From a virus: a DNA stretch of 64,000 bases. The translations under genes were made by a program, and so were the position numbers. The stretch is from the IMG/VR virus record IMGVR_UViG_3300032291_003063, positions 1 through 64,000 of that record; one strand, given 5' to 3'. Positions 1 to 10,463 of this stretch are shown here, piece after piece (position 1 is the stretch's first letter; each line of letters starts with the position of its first letter). Below the pieces are notes generated by a model. The model was not told the origin of the DNA. It worked only from the letters and a program-made list of their open reading frames with translations, and made no database searches.

Positions 1-1002
1 ATTTCTCCGACTGTGGGCTTCCGCTGGCGACTTCGCGCCGTCTGCGCCGTGGCCAATGCCGCCAACCTCCTGCGGGGTGTCAGCATTTTCGGCAATACCA
101 CCCAGCAACTGATCGCCGACAACTACTATCCCTACAACGAACCACAGGTCTCCCTGACCAACATGACCGCCGGGTCGATGGCGGCGATTTTCAGGAACAG
201 CGACGGTCGCCTGCTCGATATTAAGCCGCACACCCTGCCGAGGCTTTATCCAGCCTGGTATGCCGACACCGGAGTAACTTTGCGGGTTCGTCGCCCCGGC
301 TGGGATGAGGTTGAAACGCCTTTCACGTTGACAGAGAGCGGTGCGGCGTTCCCGCTGAGCCAAAGCGACGCCGCGGCAATTGCAGACGCCGACCCCGGTG
401 CGCTTGGCATCACCGTGACAAACCACGGAGCTAGTCCAGTATCTTGGAATAGTAAAACGTGGAGTATTACAGTAACTGCCCCTATAGGAACTTCCGCAGC
501 CCAGGTTGCTCAATTTCTATCGTGGCAAACAGCACAAAACTCTTACTCCCTTGGGGGCTTTCACAACCTTGCGTGGCCAGTAATGGTTGTAGGCGTTGGT
601 ACTAATCTTGAAACACAGCGTGGTACTTTATTTGGCTCTGTTGGGGCGTCTCTAAAGGGTGTACGAGTCATAGACACCGCTGGTAATGAAATTCCCGGGT
701 TTGCTAGAATGCAAGCTGATGATGCTACTTACTATAGCCCTGCTGCTTCTTACAGTCTGACTATAAATAACATAGTATCTGGTTCTAGGCTTTTAGTTCG
801 CAATAGCAGTACTCAAGCGGTGCTTGTTAATGAAACTATATCTGGAACATCTAGAGTATACACTTACACTTACACTACTGATATACCTGTTGAAATAGTA
901 GTTAGAAAAGGCACCGGGTCTCCTGTCTACCAAGAATGGAGAACTACCACAACACTGACCGCAAGTAACAATAGCCAAACGGCAAACCAACAACTAGACT
1001 AG
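1..1002 (+). CDS. Virion appendage (tail/baseplate) protein, 5' end missing
   Basis: The reading frame is open from base 1 (the first codons read ISPTVGFRW), so the gene starts upstream of the window and only about 333 C-terminal residues are seen. The C-terminal part (YSLTINNIVSGSRLLVRN, then EIVVRKGTG near residues 255-310) has the same order of motifs as the C-terminal part of the next gene (VGNLVSGDRVLV, then VDVRRGSGG), so the two are partial paralogues. The first 430 bases are much richer in GC than the rest, suggesting a recombination junction inside the gene. A tail or baseplate role is inferred from the neighbours; no named family was recognised. Confidence 0.6.
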   Translation: MSPTVGFRWRLRAVCAVANAANLLRGVSIFGNTTQQLIADNYYPYNEPQVSLTNMTAGSMAAIFRNSDGRLLDIKPHTLPRLYPAWYADTGVTLRVRRPGWDEVETPFTLTESGAAFPLSQSDAAAIADADPGALGITVTNHGASPVSWNSKTWSITVTAPIGTSAAQVAQFLSWQTAQNSYSLGGFHNLAWPVMVVGVGTNLETQRGTLFGSVGASLKGVRVIDTAGNEIPGFARMQADDATYYSPAASYSLTINNIVSGSRLLVRNSSTQAVLVNETISGTSRVYTYTYTTDIPVEIVVRKGTGSPVYQEWRTTTTLTASNNSQTANQQLD

Positions 1003-1025
1003 TCTAGTAGCACATAGGAGGTACT

Positions 1026-2459
1026 ATGGCAATATTCGACGACTTTTCAGTCAGTACTACTGGCGATATTCGCCATACTAGTGGTACTGTCATATACAGT
1101 GTACTAGAACTACACGCATGGCTTCAGGACTTGGCGGATGATGCGGTAGCTAGTGGTAATGACCTACTAGATATTCTTGCGCCAAATCCATCTAAGCTAG
1201 ACGGACCAAGAGATGCTGCTGTTGCCTCAAGGCTTAACCTACTTACAAGTGGTAGCGTAGCATTCAATATTGACGATACGGCAGCTCAGTATATTAACTT
1301 CGGTTCAATTAAACAAGCTAATTCAGATGTTCAGTACTCCGGACTTAAGACTATCGGTGGTATCGTTGCTGCTAGCCCTGTTTACGTTGTTCAAAACGGC
1401 TCAAAAATTACTAAGTTTTGGTCGGATGGACATATTCAGGTTCTTGTTAAAGTTAAAACGGCAGGAGCCTTTATAGACTCTGGTAACGTTACAGCCTTTA
1501 GTCGTAAGTGGGGACAAACCTATTCTCACTTTGACGCTAACTTGGCAGCGGGTGGTGAGAACAACGCCGCTCTTTCAACAGCACTTGACTCTAATATCGT
1601 ACTTAGTGAGGCTAACGCCGCATTACTATCAACTAAAGTTACTGTTACTTTTGGGGACACAAACCTAGATTTGGGCAATGGTAATGGGTCTAAGGCTTAC
1701 AAAGGTACTATTGCTTTATCTGGTGGTTGTACGCTACAAGAGGCCTACCAGTACCTTCAGTACTTAACACGTGAAACTAGTACCGCCACACTTAATAGTA
1801 TTCCTGGCTGGCGTTACCGTGTTCTAAATGCTGCTTATACGGAAATTCCGGCGGCTCCTTTTGGTACATTTGCTGGTGGTACGTTCTTCGTAGCACGTGG
1901 TTGGGCGCTAACTGGAGTCCTTGCTGGAGAGTCTACTAGATATCAGCTTATTGCTCATGATGGTACTAGCCAAGTACCTCCTACACTAGTTTCTATTACA
2001 GTAGGAAATCTAGTTAGTGGAGACAGAGTGCTAGTTGCGAGAGACAGTGGTGGTGCTATTCTAAAGGACGAATATACTCCTGTGGCTGCTTCAAGTGGTG
2101 CAACAGCACTAACTATAGTAGAGTCAATTAAGACGGATACTCCAGCAAGCGGAGTAATTCGAATTAAGGGAGTCAGGTATACTTATACGTCATTTAATGC
2201 AGGCACAAAGACCTTCTTAGGGTTGTCTCCAGCGCTAACATCTAATATTGTTACTGCTGATGATGTATTCGTTCCTTATATTGATATAGCTACTACATCA
2301 GTATCTGAGGGAGTTAGCTTTATCTTTGCTTCTAACTTTACTGCTAGAGTTGACGTTCGTAGGGGTTCTGGGGGCTCTCCCATTATTCCGTTTACTACTA
2401 GCTTGAGCGTAACTAACGCTGGCGCATCTGTAAATGCTTCTCGTAACTTGGATGTATAA
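1026..2459 (+). CDS. Virion appendage protein, paralogous C-terminal part with preceding gene
   Basis: This 477-residue protein is rich in Ser, Thr, Val and Gly with little charge, typical of beta-rich tail appendages. It starts at an ATG preceded by AGGAGGT, an almost perfect ribosome binding site. Residues about 325-477 share the NLVSGDRVLVARD and RVDVRRGSGG blocks with the preceding gene. No enzymatic motif was seen. It is followed two bases later by the next structural ORF. Assignment as a tail or baseplate component is contextual. Confidence 0.6.
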   Translation: MAIFDDFSVSTTGDIRHTSGTVIYSVLELHAWLQDLADDAVASGNDLLDILAPNPSKLDGPRDAAVASRLNLLTSGSVAFNIDDTAAQYINFGSIKQANSDVQYSGLKTIGGIVAASPVYVVQNGSKITKFWSDGHIQVLVKVKTAGAFIDSGNVTAFSRKWGQTYSHFDANLAAGGENNAALSTALDSNIVLSEANAALLSTKVTVTFGDTNLDLGNGNGSKAYKGTIALSGGCTLQEAYQYLQYLTRETSTATLNSIPGWRYRVLNAAYTEIPAAPFGTFAGGTFFVARGWALTGVLAGESTRYQLIAHDGTSQVPPTLVSITVGNLVSGDRVLVARDSGGAILKDEYTPVAASSGATALTIVESIKTDTPASGVIRIKGVRYTYTSFNAGTKTFLGLSPALTSNIVTADDVFVPYIDIATTSVSEGVSFIFASNFTARVDVRRGSGGSPIIPFTTSLSVTNAGASVNASRNLDV

Positions 2460-2461
2460 TA

Positions 2462-2977
2462 ATGGCCTATTATCTTGCACCCTTTACTTTTCAATTTGGT
2501 ACGACGAAAATAGAGGTGGATACGGGCACTGTTAATGTTGATTGCAGCACTTTATACGCAGCGTGCAAAGCAGCGCAAGCTTCTTTAGAGGGCATACTAT
2601 ATGAACCGATCGCATCGGGGTCCGGTCTTAAAAACCTCGGACCCGGAGTCCAGGTCGGACTCACCATCGAACTATTGGGGACTTGGCAATTGCGTTTTCC
2701 CGCCGGTGACTACGTCGCCCGAGTTGCTGGAGGGAATCTTATTGGAGGACCCTCCGGAGACCCAATTGCCTACACTGCCGGAGTCCAAGCTCTCCTAATT
2801 CAGTCAGCTGCATCCACTGTAGTTACAGCAAGTGGTAGTATTCCTTCATCGGAACAAAATGCTGCTGCTGTTCTAGCTGCTATGAATACCACACCACCTA
2901 AGGTTAATATTGCGAAAGTTAATGATTATCCTATAGATGGAGAAGGAACAGACCTTAATCCTTGGGGTCCCGCATGA
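2462..2977 (+). CDS. Virion-associated hypothetical protein
   Basis: A 171-residue protein inside the appendage operon. Roughly bases 2600-2790 are clearly richer in GC than the flanks and encode a Gly/Pro-rich stretch (GPGVQVGLTIELLG, then GGNLIGGPSGDP), as if a short segment had been exchanged. The stop codon overlaps the next ATG (ATGA), indicating translational coupling. Family not recognised; a structural role is inferred from position. Confidence 0.55.
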   Translation: MAYYLAPFTFQFGTTKIEVDTGTVNVDCSTLYAACKAAQASLEGILYEPIASGSGLKNLGPGVQVGLTIELLGTWQLRFPAGDYVARVAGGNLIGGPSGDPIAYTAGVQALLIQSAASTVVTASGSIPSSEQNAAAVLAAMNTTPPKVNIAKVNDYPIDGEGTDLNPWGPA

Positions 2978-3147
2978 CGAGTTCATGGGGGACTTCCTGG
3001 TCTACCTCGTGGGGCAACTCTTGGGGTATGTTAGAATCAGTACTATACTATATAAAAGTAGGTACATATACACCAGTTAATTTTTATATAGGAGATACTC
3101 AAGTTTCTCGTATCTATTTAGGTGAGGCACTAGTTTACTCTAGTTAG
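2974..3147 (+). CDS. Small virion-associated protein with Trp-Gly-Thr-Ser repeats
   Basis: 57 residues. The ATG at 2974 overlaps the upstream TGA. The N-terminus is a short repeat (SSWGTSWSTSWGNSWG), followed by a beta-type segment (YYIKVGTYTPVNFYIGD). The repeat may be a tail-fibre interaction segment, but this is only a guess. The frame stays open upstream to 2962, but the coupled ATG is the more natural start. Confidence 0.5.
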   Translation: MTSSWGTSWSTSWGNSWGMLESVLYYIKVGTYTPVNFYIGDTQVSRIYLGEALVYSS

Positions 3148-3155
3148 GATAAAAA

Positions 3156-3481
3156 ATGGCGTCTGCAAAGCATAATCTAATAATTGACCAAGGGTCCGAC
3201 TTCAATATGAAGCTAACCTTTAGACAAGATAAAGTAAACATGAACCTTACTGGATATAATATCCGAGGACAAATAAGACAAACTAAATCTTCTGGCACAG
3301 TTATTGCTTCTTTTACCGGCACTGTAGTAAATGCTGCAACTGGAGAATTTATGCTTAGTATGCCAGCGGCTACTAGCAGTGCAATTCTTCCTGGCACATA
3401 TTTTTATGACGTTGAAGTTTATGGGGCCTCCACAACTCGGGCTCTAGAGGGTAAGGTTATAATTACTCCTGAGGTAACTAG

Positions 3482-3485
<4 letters not shown>
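3156..3485 (+). CDS. Tail fibre accessory (BppU-like N-domain type) protein
   Basis: 109 residues, all beta-like, beginning [15 protein letters not shown] and continuing into [13 protein letters not shown] and [13 protein letters not shown]. This pattern (polar strand, GYxxRGQIR, GxYxYDVE) is common in small phage proteins encoded beside fibre genes and resembles the N-terminal domain of BppU-type baseplate proteins. It overlaps the collagen-like gene by four bases (ATGA). It may connect the fibre to the tail; this is inference. Confidence 0.55.
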
Positions 3486-5508
<2,023 letters not shown>

Positions 5509-5509
<1 letters not shown>

Positions 5510-7182
5510 TGCCTCTTATCACCAGATTTTCTACTACAGCTGCAAGAGCTTATGGGGCACTCGCCTATGCGCCTATAGACCCAACGATAACTTACCTAAT
5601 GGTAGGTGGTGGAGGTGCTGGTGGTGGTGCGTATTATCTTAACACTGCCGGAGGTGGTGGAGGTGCTGGTCGCGTAAGAACCGGAAGTATACCTTCTTTA
5701 TCTGTAGGAACGTACTCAATTGTTGTTGGAGCTGGTGGAGAGGGCATACACGGTTGGGGAACTGGACCTAGCGGTGGAAATACTACTTTTAATGGCCTTA
5801 CCTCTGAAGGAGGCGGTGGGGGTGGAACCTACAATAATGATGCTGGAAATGGCTATAATGGCGGTGGTATGGGCGCCTTTACTGGATCAAATGTTGGCGT
5901 TGGTACATTAAATAATGGTGGTTCAGGAACGTTTGTCCAAGACGCCTCAGTTAGTGGTGGTGGCGGAGGAGGTGCTGGTGCTGGGGGAGGAAACGCATCT
6001 TCTAGCATTGGAGGCGCTGGAGGCAGTGGTACTGTAATAAATATAACAGGATCCCCTATGAATTTTGGAGGCGGAGGAGGCGGAGGCTCTGGTGGTACTG
6101 GAGGTTCCGCATCATCTGGCGGTGGGGCAGGTGGCTCAGTCGAAAGTTTTGGCAACAATGGGGCTGGGGGGTCAGGTAGTGGGGGCGGTGGGGCCGTTAC
6201 ACTAGGTAATGTTATTAGTACGAAGGGAGGTAATGGGGGGGCCGGTTTAGTAGTTATTAAATACCTAACTGGGGCCTACAAAGCTAACGGCGGTCGAGTA
6301 ACTACAGATGGCTTATACACCCTGCACATCTTTACCCGCAGTGGAAACTTTGTAATAACTTCAAATCCTACTTTTGCCTTTGAATATCTACTAGTTGGAG
6401 GAGGTGGTGGAGGCGGCGGACCAAACGGATTTGACAACTATGGTGGGGGCGGTGGTGGTGCTGGTGGTTTGCTTACTGGAGCACAGTTACTTCTTACAGC
6501 TGGTTCTTATTCAATAACAGTTGGTGCTGGGGGAACTGGAGGAAACGTGAACGTCTTCGGAGGGGATGGCACCAACAGTAGTATCGCATCTATTTTAGCC
6601 GCAATTGGTGGAGGCGGTGGGGGTCGTGTCAACGATGGTGTAAACTCTGCTGGTAGAGCTGGTGGTTCTGGTGGTGGTGGTACCATGGCTCCTGGTCCTG
6701 TACACACACCTGGTGGTGCCGCAACATTTGGCCAAGGTAATATTGGGGGCGCCCCGTTTAATAATGCAGGTGGAGGAACCCCTGCTGGAGGGGGTGGTGC
6801 TGGTGCGGTAGGTGAAAACGGTCAGACTACTAGAGGAGGCAATGGGGGAGCTGGACTGGCCTCTTCTATATCGGGCTCTTCTATTACGTATGCTGGAGGA
6901 GGTGGTGGAGGCGCTAGAAGACAAAATACTCCGGGTACTGGAGGAACCGGAGGCGGGGGTACTGGAAGTGGGGGTGGAAGTGGTACGGCAGCAGCAGGCA
7001 CTGCAAACAGGGGTGGCGGAGGCGGGGGCGGAAGCTTTAGTGCTGGCGCAAATGGTGGTTCGGGTATCGTTATTGTACGATACTTAACCGGAACAGCTAG
7101 CTGCACTGGCGGTGACGTGACAACAAGCGGTGGCTACACCATACATACTTTTAATAGCTCTGGAACTTTTACAGTTTCGTAA
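5509..7182 (+). CDS. Glycine-rich virion protein with repeated Gly-rich domains
   Basis: 557 residues starting MPLITRF, with the ATG overlapping the previous stop. It contains at least two copies of a glycine-rich unit: a YLMVGGGGAGGG or YLLVGGGGGGGG entry, then GSYSITVGAGG, and then VVIKYLTG or VIVRYLTG. Each unit is followed by a short TxGGYTIHTFxxSGTF domain. This repeating Gly-rich domain is common in receptor-contacting phage tail proteins, where polyglycine-II helices pack together (established for related adhesins). Likely a tail-tip adhesin; the exact receptor cannot be deduced. Confidence 0.75.
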
Positions 7183-7197
7183 TAGATTGGAAACACT

Positions 7198-7554
7198 ATG
7201 GCACACTTTGCCGAAATAAATGAAAACAACGTAGTTACAAGAGTAATAGTAGTAGCTAATACTGATATAATCGACAATGAAGTTGAGTCGGAAGCTAAAG
7301 GTATTGAGTTTTGTAAAAACTTACTAGGGCAAGACACAACCTGGGTACAAACTAGCTATAATGGTACGTTTCGTAAAAGGTATGCTGGCGAAGGCTTTAC
7401 TTATAATGTAGAGTTTGATGCTTTTATACCCCCTAAGCCGTATTCTAGTTGGTCCTTAAACCCGACTACACTACTCTACGACCCTCCGGTACCTAGGCCT
7501 TCAGAAGGGGTCTACATTTGGGATGAGCCAACTCTATCCTGGGTAGAAGTATAA
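7198..7554 (+). CDS. Small virion accessory protein of the MAHFAEINENN type
   Basis: 118 residues beginning MAHFAEINENNVVTRVIVV. This opening is shared by small proteins encoded near the tail fibres of many marine and alphaproteobacterial phages. The middle is GTFRKRYAGEGFTYN, and the C-terminus is Pro/Trp-rich (SWSLNPTTLLYDPP, ending in IWDEPTLSWVEV). Its function is not established. It ends with a TAATG overlap with the oxygenase gene, so the two are coupled. Confidence 0.65.
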   Translation: MAHFAEINENNVVTRVIVVANTDIIDNEVESEAKGIEFCKNLLGQDTTWVQTSYNGTFRKRYAGEGFTYNVEFDAFIPPKPYSSWSLNPTTLLYDPPVPRPSEGVYIWDEPTLSWVEV

Positions 7555-8138
7555 TGTATCAACTAGCCCCTTCTCCTTCTATTGCTACCAAAGACTCTAC
7601 TCACGCTTTTTGGCATCAAGCATTTACTGATGAAGAAATAGATAGAATAGTGAGCATAGGTAACTCTATGCCTACTAACAACTCTATAATTTCCGGTGGA
7701 GAACTAGAGCCTACCATTAGAAACAGTAGAAATTCGTGGTTAGGGCATATGTCAGAAACAGACTTTATCTATTCTAAGCTGGCCCATATGGCTAGACAGT
7801 TAAATGGAGAGTTTTTTGACTTTGAACTAACTGGGTTCTTTGAGCAGCTACAATTTACAGTTTATGATGAAACGGGGTCTCACTATGACTGGCATCTTGA
7901 TAAGATGCTATCAGATCTTCCCCCAAGAAAGCTTAGCCTAGTCTTGCAACTAAGTGACCCTTCGGAATATGAGGGGGGCGACTTAGAACTATTTGTATCT
8001 TCTATTCCTACTAAAGTAGAAAGAAAGAAAGGTCTATTAACGGCATTTCCATCTTTTACTTTACATAGAGTAACTCCGGTTACTTCTGGAATACGAAAAA
8101 GTTTAGTTGCATGGGTAGGAGGTCCTAAGTTTAAATAG
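7554..8138 (+). CDS. 2-oxoglutarate/Fe(II)-dependent oxygenase (PKHD-type)
   Basis: 194 residues. The double-stranded beta-helix signature is clear: the metal-binding H-x-D is within HYDWHLDKM, the distal His is in TLHRVTPVTSG, and the 2OG-binding Arg follows in GIRKSLVAW. The HRVTPV motif is typical of prolyl 4-hydroxylase-like (PiuC/PKHD) enzymes. It lies between structural genes and the lysis cassette, so the substrate may be a virion protein or a host protein; this is unknown. A second member of this superfamily lies at 38811-39272. Confidence 0.8.
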   Translation: MYQLAPSPSIATKDSTHAFWHQAFTDEEIDRIVSIGNSMPTNNSIISGGELEPTIRNSRNSWLGHMSETDFIYSKLAHMARQLNGEFFDFELTGFFEQLQFTVYDETGSHYDWHLDKMLSDLPPRKLSLVLQLSDPSEYEGGDLELFVSSIPTKVERKKGLLTAFPSFTLHRVTPVTSGIRKSLVAWVGGPKFK

Positions 8139-8144
8139 GAAAAC

Positions 8145-8390
8145 ATGGACGATCAAACTCCCCCCGAAAGAGGCTGGTTTTACAGGCGGTGGTACACATT
8201 TATCAGTGCTATATTTTACGCGGCAGCCCTAACTACAATCATACTAAAGGTAGAAGACAATGACGTACTAAAATGGATAGCTCTTGCACTTATTGGCGCC
8301 AAGATCATTGTTGACACATTGTATATGGCAGGAGCCTCAGTACTTGACTACGCTAAGTTAGCGGCAGGATGGAAAGGAAAAAGTGAGTGA
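8145..8390 (+). CDS. Holin-like small membrane protein
   Basis: 81 residues with two hydrophobic segments (about 17-36 FISAIFYAAALTTIILKV and 45-65 WIALALIGAKIIVDTLYMAG) and charged ends, placed directly upstream of the endolysin. The topology and position fit a class II-type holin that would permeabilise the inner membrane to release the endolysin. No holin family was identified by sequence, so this rests on context. The stop overlaps the endolysin start. Confidence 0.6.
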   Translation: MDDQTPPERGWFYRRWYTFISAIFYAAALTTIILKVEDNDVLKWIALALIGAKIIVDTLYMAGASVLDYAKLAAGWKGKSE

Positions 8391-8901
8391 TTATAACTGG
8401 TTATCTGATTTAAGTCTCCCAAAGACTATTCTCGAAGGAGTAAAGCTGCTTGGAACACTAGAAACTCCGGGGCCTAGAAGCAACAAAGTTATTCTAGACT
8501 GGGCAAAAGAAGTGGGTGTGACTAAAACCTACTCAGACGATAGTATTCCTTGGTGTGGCTTGTTTGCTGCAGTAGTCGTCAAAAGAGCTGGAAAAGATGT
8601 AGTAGAAAACCCACTATGGGCTAGAAACTGGGCTAAGTTTGGCACTGTGTCTAGTACACCGGGTTTAGGCGATGTTTTAGTTTTTGTGAGAAATGGTGGG
8701 GGTCACGTTGGCTTTTACGTGGCAGAAGACGCTACTGCTTATCACGTACTCGGAGGAAATCAATCTGACGCAGTAACTATAACTAGAATATCCAAGACTA
8801 GATTTATGGCAGCTAGAAGGCCTTTCTACACAAATAAACCCAGCTCAGTTAAGCCATACATAGTTAAGGCGACAGGCAGACTATCGGAGAATGAAGAATG
8901 A
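8383..8901 (+). CDS. Endolysin, TIGR02594-type cysteine peptidase/amidase
   Basis: 172 residues, GTG start at 8383 preceded by AGGAAA. The core carries the TIGR02594 signature: IPWCGLFAAVVV (catalytic Cys in PWCG), ARNWAKFG, GDVLVF, GGHVGFYV (catalytic His) and VLGGNQSDAV. This is an NlpC/P60-CHAP-like peptidoglycan hydrolase fold that cleaves the peptide part of murein. No signal peptide is seen, so export depends on the holin. Overlaps the spanin gene by four bases. Confidence 0.8.
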   Translation: MSDYNWLSDLSLPKTILEGVKLLGTLETPGPRSNKVILDWAKEVGVTKTYSDDSIPWCGLFAAVVVKRAGKDVVENPLWARNWAKFGTVSSTPGLGDVLVFVRNGGGHVGFYVAEDATAYHVLGGNQSDAVTITRISKTRFMAARRPFYTNKPSSVKPYIVKATGRLSENEE

Positions 8902-9260
8902 ATTATATTAGAATAGCGGCTGGAATTTTACTAGTAATTGGTATTATTGTGGTTGGAGGATGGCTCTACGATCCTTTTGGGTGGAAAGAGAGTAGGCTAG
9001 AAAAAGCGGAGGTAGCAGCGGCTTTAAGCAGAGGAGAGGCTGTAAAAGCACAACAAGAGACTGGCCTTGCTAGGGATACAGTAAAAATTATCACTGCCTC
9101 TAAGGCAAGAGACTCTAAGATAGAAGGGATCAATAATACAAATGTTTCATCAATTAAAAACAGTACAGGGGCTAATGATAAGCTTACTCCTGAGCTCGTC
9201 GCTAGTATTAACCGCGGGTTGTGCAAGTACGAATCAACGCCTAGCTGCTCTGGCAATTGA
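8898..9260 (+). CDS. Rz-like inner-membrane spanin (i-spanin)
   Basis: 120 residues with one N-terminal transmembrane helix (about 5-24, RIAAGILLVIGIIVVGGWLY) followed by a charged, Ala/Glu/Lys-rich helical periplasmic domain. This is the topology of an i-spanin, which spans the periplasm and joins the o-spanin to disrupt the outer membrane. The o-spanin starts inside its 3' part in another frame, as in the lambda Rz/Rz1 pair. Confidence 0.75.
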   Translation: MNYIRIAAGILLVIGIIVVGGWLYDPFGWKESRLEKAEVAAALSRGEAVKAQQETGLARDTVKIITASKARDSKIEGINNTNVSSIKNSTGANDKLTPELVASINRGLCKYESTPSCSGN

Positions 9261-9471
9261 GTGCTCTTCTTCTATTCCAGCACAAACTAGGGCTAAAGTT
9301 CCGGGAGTTAAGCCTCTCGCACCGGGGTCCACTGTTGGAGACTTAGGGGCTGCATTAGACTCTCAAACAGCTAATTTAGATAAGGCCAACGGCAACACAG
9401 CCGACGCAATTTCTATCGTAGAAATGTGCGATAAAAGAAATAAAGAAGTTATTAAGTTACTTTCTAAATGA
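9175..9471 (+). CDS. Rz1-like outer-membrane lipoprotein spanin (o-spanin)
   Basis: Starting at ATG 9175 it gives a classical lipoprotein signal, MISLLLSSSLVLTAGC, with lipobox LTAGC. The mature protein would be about 83 residues anchored in the outer membrane. An upstream in-frame ATG at 9142 is possible, but the 9175 start has an AGGGG site just upstream and makes a proper signal peptide. Its first third overlaps the i-spanin in another frame. It is immediately followed by a strong terminator. Confidence 0.75.
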   Translation: MISLLLSSSLVLTAGCASTNQRLAALAIECSSSIPAQTRAKVPGVKPLAPGSTVGDLGAALDSQTANLDKANGNTADAISIVEMCDKRNKEVIKLLSK

Positions 9472-9475
9472 GAAA

Positions 9476-9508
9476 AACCCCCGCAGTTGCCTGCGGGGGT
9501 TTATTTTT
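9476..9508. terminator. Bidirectional rho-independent terminator
   Basis: An 11-bp stem (AACCCCCGCAG / CTGCGGGGGTT) with a TTGC loop, followed on the plus strand by TTATTTTTA and preceded by a run of A. It ends the lysis operon and also lies at the 3' end of nrdB from the other direction. Confidence 0.9.
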
Positions 9509-10463
9509 ACTTAAACAGCTCGGACCAATTGCCAGAAGTCGATGCTCTAGCATACTCTGTTGATCTGTTCTCAAAGAAGTTTGTGTGCTCTACTCCATTA
9601 AGAATATAGTCAAGCCAATCTAGTGGATTTTTATCACTGTTAAAGATTTTCTTTAGGCCAAGCCCTAGAAGTCGTCTATCAGCAATATACCTAATATACT
9701 GTTTTACTTCTTCGGGTGTTAGCCCAGGCACTTCGGCTTCTTCAAAGCATGTGTCGATGAAAGCATCTTCTAGCTCTACACAGCGCTCCGCCCCACAGTA
9801 GATATCGTACTTTAGGCTATCAGTCCATATCTCTGGGTTTTCTGAGATATACTCTCTAAACAGACGGCTCATTCCTTCCACATGTAAAGACTCATCTCGA
9901 ACGGACCACGTAATAATCTGGCCCATGCCCTTCATCAGGTTATGTCTAGGAAAGTTAAGCAAAATAGCAAAACTGGAGAATAGCTGAACTCCCTCGGTAA
10001 ATCCACTGTAAATTGCCAATGTCTTAGCAATATTTTCTTTAGTGTCCATACCAAAGTTGCTTAGGTACTCGTGCTTTTCCATCATGGCTTTAATTTCCAT
10101 GAATTTCTTATACTCGTCATCGGGAAGCCCGAGAGTCTCTAGTAGTAGAGAGTATGCTTCTTGGTGCACTCCTTCCATAGAGGCAAAAGCTGAAAGCATC
10201 ATTCTTACTTCAGGAGGCTTAAATGTTGGAAGGTAGTGATCAGCATAACCTCCCGCAACATCACTATCCGCTTGAGTGAAGAACCTAAATAGCTTCTTAA
10301 CAAGATTTTGGCTACCTGGAGATAGCTTATCTCTGAAATCTTTTAGGTCATCTGCAACCGGGACTTCCTGAGGAAGCCAATGCATGTGTTGCTGGGTTTT
10401 ATAGTATTCAAATGCCCAAGGGTATTCGAATGGTTTAAAGTATTCTCTGCTCTCTGTTAACAT
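9507..10463 (-). CDS. nrdB: Ribonucleotide reductase small (beta) subunit, class I
   Basis: 318 residues. The di-iron/tyrosyl radical ligand set is visible: an Asp in DSDVAGG, then MEGVHQEAY, where Glu, His and the Tyr four residues after His match E115/H118/Y122 of E. coli NrdB, and later RDESLHVEG, matching the second Glu/His pair. It generates the radical used by NrdA to reduce ribonucleotides. It follows nrdA with no gap, as expected for a coupled operon. The length is slightly shorter than cellular NrdB (about 375). Confidence 0.93.
   Translation of the reverse strand: MLTESREYFKPFEYPWAFEYYKTQQHMHWLPQEVPVADDLKDFRDKLSPGSQNLVKKLFRFFTQADSDVAGGYADHYLPTFKPPEVRMMLSAFASMEGVHQEAYSLLLETLGLPDDEYKKFMEIKAMMEKHEYLSNFGMDTKENIAKTLAIYSGFTEGVQLFSSFAILLNFPRHNLMKGMGQIITWSVRDESLHVEGMSRLFREYISENPEIWTDSLKYDIYCGAERCVELEDAFIDTCFEEAEVPGLTPEEVKQYIRYIADRRLLGLGLKKIFNSDKNPLDWLDYILNGVEHTNFFENRSTEYARASTSGNWSELFK

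Noticed and set aside
5720-7106. Several Pro-rich or Leu/Glu-rich frames
   Set aside because: Shadows of the glycine-rich virion gene in other frames.
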